The position numbers were made by a program, and so were the translations under genes. A DNA stretch of 6,999 nucleotides, taken from positions 1-6,999 of the forward strand of contig JAEZFJ010000476.1 of assembly GCA_023437755.1 (NCBI GenBank). The letters run 5' to 3'. Source of the stretch: Pseudomonadota bacterium (GTDB lineage Bacteria; Pseudomonadota; Alphaproteobacteria; Rhizobiales; Devosiaceae). Below the pieces are notes generated by a model. That model had not been told where the DNA came from. It saw only the letters and a list, made by a program, of their open reading frames with translations, and made no database searches. Position 1 is the stretch's first letter; every line of letters begins with the position of its first letter. Shown one piece after another: positions 1-4,426 of the stretch.

Positions 1-405
1 CGGCACATGCGGGAGAATGGCGGCGGTGTGATCCTCGGCTTCACCGCCAATGCAGGTCGCGAGGCGTATAACAATGTCGGCGGCTTCGGCGTCGCCTGTG
101 CGGGCGTGGAGCACTTTCTCCGGCAACTCGCCGTGGAGAATGGCCAGTACGGCGTGCGCTGCTGCTGGGTTCGCTCGCCCGGATCGCCCGATTCACCGGG
201 GGTTCGCGAGGTGTGGCAGATGCATGCCGACAGCCGGGGCCTCAGCTTCGAGGAGGTGCACCGCGAATTCGCCAAGGATACGCCGCTGCGCCGGATCGCG
301 TCGCTCAGTCAGGTGGCGGATGCGGCGGTGCTGCTGGCCAGCGACCTCGCCTCGAGCATGACAGCAACCATGGCAAACACGACCGGCGGCGCGCAGGTCG
401 ACTGA
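1..405 (+). CDS. SDR-family oxidoreductase homologue with degenerate active site (3' part, 5' end outside window)
   Basis: The reading frame is open from base 1 (CGG CAC ATG) to TGA at 403-405, so the gene enters from the left; the ATG at base 7 is internal. The visible part matches the second half of a Rossmann-fold short-chain dehydrogenase/reductase. A GGGVIL strand (residues 5-10, counting from the ATG at base 7) is beta-5. The helix AGVEHFLRQLAVEN (32-45) follows the active site. GVRCCWVRSPGSP (49-61) corresponds to the usual GIRVN-x-v-x-PG segment. The C-terminus, VADAAVLLASDLASSMTAT then TTGGAQVD, matches the conserved SDR end (normally VDGG). The canonical Ser-x12-Tyr-x3-Lys catalytic set reads Ala14, Phe27 and Cys31 at exactly the family spacing, so ordinary NAD(P)H-dependent oxidoreductase chemistry looks unlikely. 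The N-terminal GxxxGxG cofactor motif is out of view. Family assignment is secure; substrate and function are unknown. A divergent active enzyme or a non-catalytic binding protein are both possible. Confidence 0.85.
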   Translation, partial: RHMRENGGGVILGFTANAGREAYNNVGGFGVACAGVEHFLRQLAVENGQYGVRCCWVRSPGSPDSPGVREVWQMHADSRGLSFEEVHREFAKDTPLRRIASLSQVADAAVLLASDLASSMTATMANTTGGAQVD

Positions 406-411
406 TCCATC

Positions 412-418
412 AGGAGGA
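412..418 (+). promoter_or_regulatory. Ribosome-binding site of the GyrI-like gene
   Basis: AGGAGGA is a near-perfect anti-16S match lying in the 22-nt gap between the SDR stop (405) and the next gene. AGGAGG ends 10 nt before the ATG at 428 and 13 nt before a second in-frame ATG at 431. The spacing favours 428, although initiation at 431 (one residue shorter) cannot be excluded. Confidence 0.8.
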
Positions 419-427
419 GACACGACG

Positions 428-925
428 ATGATGACGTTGCCCGAAATCGTGGAGCGGCCCGAGCGGCCCTACATCTATGTTCCATTCACCGTGCGCATGG
501 ACCAGATGCAGCAGCCGGCAGACCAGGGCTTCCCGCAACTGTTCGACTACCTGGCGCGGCACGGCCTCAAGCCGGGGGGTGCGCCGTTCTACAACTATCG
601 CCGCATCAACATGGCCCAGACGCTCGATGTAGAGGCCGGCATCATCCTCGACGCGCCGGCTGCGGAAGAAGGAGCGGTCAAGGCCGGAACGCTGCCGGGT
701 GGCCGGTTCATGACGGTGACCTGGCATGGGCATCCTGACCAGCTGATCACTGTCACGGGGGTACTGATCGGCTGGTCGCAGCTGACTGATCAGCCCTTCG
801 ACCAGCGGACCAACGGGGCTGACGACCACTTCGCCTGCCGGCTGGAACTCTATGAAACCGAGCCGGACGTGGAGCCGGACATGAACAAGTGGGAGACCCG
901 TCTCGAGTTCAAGCTGAAGGACTAA
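428..925 (+). CDS. GyrI-like small-molecule-binding domain protein
   Basis: This 165-residue protein has the profile of the GyrI-like/AraC effector-binding (SOUL-like) fold as a stand-alone domain without a DNA-binding region. Visible family features, in order, are: the opening strand PYIYVPFTVRM (14-24); a helix with PQLFDYLARHGLKPGG (36-51); APFYNY (52-57); the LDVEAGIIL strand (66-74); LPGGRFMTVTWHG-x-PDQL (89-105); the helix before GVLIGWSQ (111-118); and CRLELYETEPD...PDMNKWETRLEFKL (137-164), the usual closing 'E-x-Y-x-t-x-P...W-x-t-x-L' region. Relatives bind hydrophobic or cationic small molecules as regulators' sensor domains, inhibit DNA gyrase (E. coli GyrI/SbmC), or hydrolyse electrophilic compounds; which applies here cannot be read from the sequence. 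There is no signal peptide or membrane segment, so it should be cytoplasmic. It is almost certainly co-transcribed with the SDR homologue upstream. Its last 17 nt overlap the end of the convergent SPW gene. Confidence 0.78.
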   Translation: MMTLPEIVERPERPYIYVPFTVRMDQMQQPADQGFPQLFDYLARHGLKPGGAPFYNYRRINMAQTLDVEAGIILDAPAAEEGAVKAGTLPGGRFMTVTWHGHPDQLITVTGVLIGWSQLTDQPFDQRTNGADDHFACRLELYETEPDVEPDMNKWETRLEFKLKD

Positions 926-1286
926 GGCCGCGGTCGCGCCACTCGAGCGGGCTCTTGCGGGCGGTCAGCAGGGGCACAACGATGGCTACGGCCCCAAACA
1001 GCACGTGCGGCCACCAGAGCCGGTCGGCAAAGCCAAATGTCCATGGCGAGGCAAGGAGCACCAGCCCCGCCACGGCATCGACGCTGATATGGGCCAGCAT
1101 CGGCAGCACCTTGATGGCGCCGAGCTCGTATCGGGTGAGGAGGCTCATCCCGATGGTGGCCACGCCGATGATGGTGGGCACCCATTGCGCGGCAGTGCCG
1201 TCGGCGAAGCCAAGCAGGAACGGCGCCGCAATCAGGGCGATGCCGTAGATGTAGTCGATGATGCCGTGGGTGCGGGTGGGGATCAT
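909..1286 (-). CDS. SPW-repeat integral membrane protein
   Basis: This is a 125-residue hydrophobic protein built from two similar halves. Residues 6-51 (THGIIDYIYGIALIAAPFLLGFAD...GVATIGMSLLT, quoted with a gap) and 65-108 (AHISVDAVAGL...ASPWTFGFAD...GAVAIVVPLLT) align position by position: His-x3-Asp, Gly, Pro, GFAD and a closing LLT. The second half has the exact SPW tripeptide (80-82) that names the family; the first has APF instead (20-22... APF at 21-23). Four membrane helices are apparent at about 9-27, 34-52, 65-83 and 93-109, with a charged cytoplasmic-type tail (ARKSPLEWRDRG). Members are typically 100-150 residues and have no established biochemical function. The start is supported by GAGGAG at 1294-1299, 7 nt ahead of the ATG. 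It lies 51 bp downstream of aat in the same direction with no clear terminator between, so it may be read from the aat transcript. Its 3' end overlaps the convergent GyrI-like gene. Confidence 0.82.
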   Translation of the reverse strand: MIPTRTHGIIDYIYGIALIAAPFLLGFADGTAAQWVPTIIGVATIGMSLLTRYELGAIKVLPMLAHISVDAVAGLVLLASPWTFGFADRLWWPHVLFGAVAIVVPLLTARKSPLEWRDRGLSPSA

Positions 1287-1293
1287 TGCGGGG

Positions 1294-1299
1294 CTCCTC
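1294..1299 (-). promoter_or_regulatory. Ribosome-binding site of the SPW-repeat gene
   Basis: On the - strand this reads GAGGAG, 7 nt before the ATG at 1286. It is one of the better Shine-Dalgarno matches in the window and fixes the start of the 125-residue membrane protein. Confidence 0.7.
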
Positions 1300-1337
1300 G
1301 ACCCGTGAACCGTCGAGCAGCGGCTCGGGTTCCGTCC

Positions 1338-1979
1338 CTAGCTCCGCGGCTGGCGCTCGATCGCGTGCCAGTCGCCGTCGAGCGTCAGCGCCTCGGCGAG
1401 GCGCTCCTCGTATTCCTCGCGCTCGATCTCGATGCCGCCCAGGGAGGCCAGGTGGGCGGTGAGGTACTGGGTGTCGAGCAGCACGAAGCCGCCGGCGTTC
1501 AACCGCTCCACCAGGTGCGCCATCGCCATCTTGCTGGCGTCGGTGCGGCGGTGAAACATCGACTCGCCGAAAAAAGCGCCGCCAATGGCGAGCCCGTAGA
1601 GACCGCCGACGAGGTCTGGGCCGTCCCAGACTTCCACGGTATGCGCCACGCCGCGCCGGAACAGCTCGCCATAAACACGGCGGATGGAGCCGTTGATCCA
1701 GGTTGAGTCGCGGTCCTCGCCGACGGTGGCGCAGCCCTCGATGACGCCGTCCCAGTCGGTGTCCACGCGGATCGCAAACCCGCTGCGCCGCATGGACTTG
1801 CGCAGGCTCCTGGACAGGTGAAAGCCGTCCAGCGGCATGATGCCCCGCTGGTCGGGGCTGACCCAGAACAAATCCTCGTCGGCGGCATCCTCGGCCATGG
1901 GGAAGATGCCGGCGCGATAGGCGCGCAGGATCAGCTCGGGCGTGATCTCGATGGCGAAGGGATCGGAGCGGCGGACCAT
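1338..1979 (-). CDS. aat: Leucyl/phenylalanyl-tRNA-protein transferase
   Basis: Aat transfers Leu or Phe from aminoacyl-tRNA to the N-terminal Arg or Lys of proteins, marking them for ClpS/ClpAP degradation in the bacterial N-degron pathway; it acts in the cytoplasm. The 213-residue protein is complete and of normal alphaproteobacterial length. Diagnostic blocks are: ITPELILRAYRAGIFPMAE (12-30); FWVSPDQRGIMPLDGFHLSR (38-57, the 'SP-x-x-R' block); the TWI segment (93-95); HTVEVW...LVGGLYG (113-129); the catalytic-region GESMFHR (138-144); and LLDTQYLTAHLASLGG (167-182). Glu139, Asp169 and Gln171 match E. coli Glu156, Asp186 and Gln188 with identical spacing. The ATG at 1979 is the only plausible start: no in-frame alternative lies nearby upstream. 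Unusually, there is no Shine-Dalgarno sequence; a GC-rich hairpin ends only 12 nt before the ATG. It sits 39 bp after accC, an arrangement known in Hyphomicrobiales. Confidence 0.95.
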   Translation of the reverse strand: MVRRSDPFAIEITPELILRAYRAGIFPMAEDAADEDLFWVSPDQRGIMPLDGFHLSRSLRKSMRRSGFAIRVDTDWDGVIEGCATVGEDRDSTWINGSIRRVYGELFRRGVAHTVEVWDGPDLVGGLYGLAIGGAFFGESMFHRRTDASKMAMAHLVERLNAGGFVLLDTQYLTAHLASLGGIEIEREEYEERLAEALTLDGDWHAIERQPRS

Positions 1980-1984
1980 GGTGC

Positions 1985-2011
1985 AAAGATAAGGGGCGCC
2001 GCAGCGCCCCT
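1985..2011 (-). terminator. Rho-independent terminator after accC
   Basis: A perfect 8-bp inverted repeat (AGGGGCGC at 1992-1999, GCGCCCCT at 2004-2011) with a 4-nt loop fills the gap between the accC stop codon (2019) and aat. Read on the - strand it is followed by TATCTTT, a moderately T-rich run. This is the only clear intrinsic-terminator shape in the window. The T-run is interrupted, so read-through into aat is possible. Confidence 0.7.
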
Positions 2012-2014
2012 CAA
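1986..2014 (-). promoter_or_regulatory. Candidate promoter for leaderless aat, overlapping the terminator
   Basis: On the - strand, TTGAGG (2014-2009, 4 of 6 matches to the -35 consensus) is followed after exactly 17 nt by TATCTT (1991-1986, 4 of 6 to the -10 consensus). Six nucleotides then separate it from the A of the aat ATG at 1979, which is the expected transcription start. This would produce a leaderless mRNA and fits the lack of a ribosome-binding site. The element is built from the terminator arms and its T-run. It is a consensus match read by eye, not an established promoter. Confidence 0.35.
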
Positions 2015-2018
2015 TGGC

Positions 2019-3365
2019 TCAGGCCTTGTTTGCGGCCAGGAACTTTTCAAGCCAGAGGATGTCGTAGTTGCCGGCGAGGATATCGGGCTCGCGGATCAGT
2101 CGCTGGAACAGGGGCAGGGTGGTCTTCACCCCGTCCACCACGAACTCGTCGATGGCGCGGCGCAGGCGCTGCAGGCACTCGTCGCGGGTGCGGCCGTAGA
2201 CGATCAGCTTGCCGATCAGCGAGTCGTAGTAGGGCGGGATCTTGTAGCCCTGGTAGACCGCCGAATCGACGCGCACGCCGACGCCGCCAGCGGGATGATA
2301 GAAGGTGATCGTGCCGGGCGACGGCGCAAAGGTCTGCGGGTCCTCGGCGTTGATGCGCACCTCGATGGCGTGGCCATAGAACTGCACCTGCTCCTGCTTC
2401 ATCGACAGGGGCTGGCCGGAGGCGACGCTGATCTGCTCGTAGACGATGTCGATGCCGGTGATGCGCTCGGTCACCGGGTGTTCCACCTGCAGGCGGGTGT
2501 TCATCTCGATGAAGTAGAACTCGCCGTTCTCGTAGAGGAACTCGATGGTGCCGGCGCCCGAGTACTGGAGCTTGCGCATGGCCGCGGCGCAGATCTCGCC
2601 GATCCGGTCACGCTCTTCCGGCTTGATGGTAGGGCCGCCGGCCTCTTCCCAGACCTTCTGATGGCGGCGCTGCAGCGAGCAGTCGCGCACGCCCAGATGG
2701 ACGGCATTGCCCTTGCCATCACCCAGCACCTGCACTTCGATGTGGCGCGGCTTGCCGAGATACTTCTCCATGTAGACGGAGTCGTTGCCGAAGGCCGCCT
2801 TGGCTTCGGTGCGTGCGGTGGACCAGGCTTCCAGCAGGTCCTTTTCGGTCTTGGCCACCTTCATGCCGCGGCCGCCGCCGCCGGCGGTCGCCTTGATCAG
2901 AACGGGGTAGCCGATTTCGGCCGCCGTGCGTAGCGCGTCTTCATCGCTCTCGACGGCGCCGGCGGAACCGGGGACCACCGGAATGCCCAGTTCCACCGCG
3001 GTCTTCTTGGCGGTGATCTTGTCGCCCATGATCTCGATATGGTGCGCGGAAGGCCCGATAAAGGTGACCTTGTGCTCTTCCAGAATCTTGGCGAAGCGCG
3101 CGTTCTCCGAGAGGAACCCGTAACCGGGATGCACCGCATCGGCGCCGGTGATCTCGCAGGCCGCCAGGATCGAGGGAATGTTGAGGTAGCTGTCCTTGGC
3201 GGAGTTCGGGCCGATGCAGACGCTCTCGTCGGCAAGGCGCACATGCATGGCGTTGGCATCGGCGGTGGAGTGCACCGCCACCGTCTGGATGCCGAGTTCC
3301 TTGCACGCCCTGAGGATGCGCAGGGCGATCTCGCCGCGATTGGCGATGAGGACCTTCTGGAACAT
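2019..3365 (-). CDS. accC: Acetyl-CoA carboxylase, biotin carboxylase subunit
   Basis: AccC is the ATP-grasp enzyme that carboxylates biotin on AccB with bicarbonate and ATP, the first half-reaction of acetyl-CoA carboxylase in fatty-acid synthesis. At 448 residues it is the normal length and complete. The N-terminal domain starts MFQKVLIANRGEIALRI; VHPGYGFLSEN is at 79-88. The ATP-binding glycine loop ATAGGGGRGMK is at 159-169. Expected active-site residues are present: Lys116, Lys158, His208, Lys237, Glu275, Glu287, Asn289, Arg291, Gln293, Val294 and Glu295 (block EMNTRLQVEHPVTE, 287-300), and Arg337 (GHAIEVRINAED). The nucleotide-site segment reads KVWEEAGGP rather than the E. coli KVVEEAPAP; KVWEEA is usual in related alphaproteobacteria. 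It follows accB by 11 nt and takes its ribosome-binding site from sequence that includes the accB stop codon, so the two subunits are likely made at linked rates. A hairpin terminator follows the stop. accA and accD are not in the window. Confidence 0.97.
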   Translation of the reverse strand: MFQKVLIANRGEIALRILRACKELGIQTVAVHSTADANAMHVRLADESVCIGPNSAKDSYLNIPSILAACEITGADAVHPGYGFLSENARFAKILEEHKVTFIGPSAHHIEIMGDKITAKKTAVELGIPVVPGSAGAVESDEDALRTAAEIGYPVLIKATAGGGGRGMKVAKTEKDLLEAWSTARTEAKAAFGNDSVYMEKYLGKPRHIEVQVLGDGKGNAVHLGVRDCSLQRRHQKVWEEAGGPTIKPEERDRIGEICAAAMRKLQYSGAGTIEFLYENGEFYFIEMNTRLQVEHPVTERITGIDIVYEQISVASGQPLSMKQEQVQFYGHAIEVRINAEDPQTFAPSPGTITFYHPAGGVGVRVDSAVYQGYKIPPYYDSLIGKLIVYGRTRDECLQRLRRAIDEFVVDGVKTTLPLFQRLIREPDILAGNYDILWLEKFLAANKA

Positions 3366-3371
3366 GGAAAG

Positions 3372-3378
3372 TCCCCTT
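3372..3378 (-). promoter_or_regulatory. accC ribosome-binding site overlapping the accB stop
   Basis: On the - strand AAGGGGA lies 6 nt before the accC ATG (3365) and shares its first bases with the accB stop codon TAA (3379-3377). A ribosome finishing accB would be sitting on the accC initiation site, which supports translational coupling of the two subunits. Confidence 0.65.
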
Positions 3379-3871
3379 ATTCGATGACGACCAGCGGCTC
3401 GCCGTATTCGACGGGCTGGGCGTCGTCGACCAGAATGCGGGTGACGGTGCCGGAGCGGTGCGCCGGGATCTGGTTCATGGTCTTCATCGCCTCGATGATG
3501 AGGACCGTCTGGCCCTCCGAGACCTTGGCGCCGACTTCAACGAACACGGCCTTGCCGGGCTCGGGCGAGCGGTAGGCGGTGCCGACCATGGGCGAGGTCA
3601 GCGTGCCGGGATTTGAAGCCAGATCTTCCACGGCTGCCGGAGCGGCTACGACGGAGCCCGCAGGAACGGACGGAGCCGACGGAGCCGGGGCCGCGGGCGG
3701 TGCATAGAACTGCTGCGGGGCAGGAGCGTAGGTGGGCGCCTCGTTGGGATAGGAACGGGTGACGCGGACCCTCAGGTCGTCCTGTTCGATCTCGATCTCG
3801 GCCAGGTTTTCCTTGTTGAGCAGTTCGGCAATGGCCCGGATCAGCTCCTGATCCACATTCGACTTGGTCAT
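3377..3871 (-). CDS. accB: Acetyl-CoA carboxylase, biotin carboxyl carrier protein
   Basis: AccB carries the covalently bound biotin that shuttles carboxyl groups from AccC to the AccA/AccD carboxyltransferase. The 164-residue protein has three parts. An N-terminal helical/charged segment (1-40, including VDQELIRAIAELLNKENLAEIEIEQ) is typical of BCCP. A Pro/Ala-rich flexible linker follows (about 43-80). The C-terminal biotinyl domain (about 88-164) contains SPMVGTAYRSPEPG and the biotin attachment site EAMKTMNQIPAHRSG, with Lys130 as the modified residue, 34 residues from the C-terminus as expected. The site has AMKT rather than the E. coli AMKM, a variant normal in this bacterial group. The ATG overlaps the aroQ stop as ATGA (3871-3868); AGGA stands only about 2 nt ahead of the ATG, so re-initiation after aroQ is a likely source of translation. 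It needs biotin ligase (BirA), which is not encoded here. Confidence 0.97.
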   Translation of the reverse strand: MTKSNVDQELIRAIAELLNKENLAEIEIEQDDLRVRVTRSYPNEAPTYAPAPQQFYAPPAAPAPSAPSVPAGSVVAAPAAVEDLASNPGTLTSPMVGTAYRSPEPGKAVFVEVGAKVSEGQTVLIIEAMKTMNQIPAHRSGTVTRILVDDAQPVEYGEPLVVIE

Positions 3872-4341
3872 TTCCTGTCGGTCTCCCGCGCTCGGCGCGC
3901 TTGTTCTTTGAGTTTGTCGGCGAGCCCTTCCAGCGCCAGCCTATACCCGCCGGGGCCGAAGCCGCAAATAACGGCAAATGCAACGCTCGAGACAAAGGAA
4001 TGGTGCCGAAACGCTTCACGCTGGTGAATGTTCGAAATATGAACCTCGACCACCGGCAGCCCCACCGCCTTGAGGGCGTCGGGAATGGCGACGGAGGTGT
4101 GTGAGTAGCCTGCCGGGTTGATCAGGATCGCGTCGGCCGTGCCGAGCGCCTGCTGGACCCAGGTGACCAGTTCGCCCTCGTGATTGGACTGGCGGAAGTC
4201 GATGTCGAGCCCGAGACGCTCGCCGCTCTGGCGGCAAAGCGCCTCCACATCCTTGAGGGTTTCCGACCCGTAGATGCCAGGCTCGCGAGTACCGAGCATG
4301 TTGAGGTTCGGACCGTTGAGGACGAGAACGCGTTTGGCCAT
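3868..4341 (-). CDS. aroQ: 3-dehydroquinate dehydratase, type II
   Basis: AroQ converts 3-dehydroquinate to 3-dehydroshikimate, the third step of the shikimate pathway to aromatic amino acids. The type II enzyme is a dodecamer unrelated to type I AroD. From the ATG at 4341 the protein is 157 residues, normal for the family, and starts MAKRVLVLNGPNLNMLG. The catalytic Tyr24 and Arg19 lie in GTREPGIYG (17-25); QSNHEGELV is at 51-59; NPAGYSHTS (75-83) supplies Asn75 and His81; VEVHISN (98-104) has the catalytic His101; and Arg112 follows in REAFRHHS. An upstream in-frame TTG at 4380 would add 13 residues (RLPNRPVHKAEI) that match nothing in the family, while AAGG at 4350-4353 is well spaced for the ATG at 4341, so the shorter start is chosen. 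Its stop overlaps the accB start by 4 nt, making it the first gene of an aroQ-accB-accC operon. Confidence 0.96.
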   Translation of the reverse strand: MAKRVLVLNGPNLNMLGTREPGIYGSETLKDVEALCRQSGERLGLDIDFRQSNHEGELVTWVQQALGTADAILINPAGYSHTSVAIPDALKAVGLPVVEVHISNIHQREAFRHHSFVSSVAFAVICGFGPGGYRLALEGLADKLKEQARRARETDRK

Positions 4342-4426
4342 GATTTCTGCCTTGTGCACCGGCCGGTTCGGCAGGCGCAAGCGCGGTTACACGAATTGCA
4401 CCGAAAAGGCAAAGCTGGACGCTGCC
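4342..4426 (-). other. Intergenic gap between topA and aroQ
   Basis: This 85-bp gap is the longest non-coding stretch in the window and is where a promoter for the aroQ-accB-accC operon would be expected. I see no strong -35/-10 pair: TTGCCT followed after 17 nt by TAACCG is a poor match. I also see no strong terminator for topA: a 4-bp GGCA/TGCC stem followed by TTTT just after the stop codon is too weak to call. The palindrome ccggccgg at 4358-4366 is short. Transcription could run from topA into aroQ. Confidence 0.4.
4350..4353 (-). promoter_or_regulatory. aroQ ribosome-binding site
   Basis: On the - strand AAGG lies 8 nt before the ATG at 4341. It is short, but it supports that ATG over the longer TTG start at 4380. 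Confidence 0.5.

Noticed and set aside
1297..1317. Inverted repeat CTCGAC/GTCGAG between aat and the SPW gene
   Set aside because: Six base pairs with a 9-nt loop and no T-run; it overlaps the SPW ribosome-binding site, but the evidence is too thin for a regulatory claim.
922..1986. A 354-codon open frame on the - strand spanning both aat and the SPW gene
   Set aside because: It is in another frame of two recognisable genes, is very rich in Arg/His/Pro/Gly, and matches no family.
1818..2933. A 371-codon open frame on the + strand, opposite accC and aat
   Set aside because: It is antisense to well-conserved genes with full motif sets. Its sequence is rich in Gly/Ala/Asp/Leu/His/Val as expected from the complement of GC-rich codons, and shows no recognisable domain or ribosome-binding site.
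3480..3500. AccB biotin site EAMKTMN as a possible defect, since E. coli has EAMKMMN
   Set aside because: The modified Lys and flanking Met are intact and the Thr variant is usual in related alphaproteobacteria.
4342..4380. N-terminal extension of AroQ from a TTG codon
   Set aside because: The 13 extra residues are not part of the family, and the ATG at 4341 has a properly spaced AAGG and begins the conserved first strand.
4405..4426. Weak stem (GGCA/TGCC) followed by TTTT after the topA stop
   Set aside because: A four-base-pair stem with an 11-nt loop is too unstable to call a terminator.
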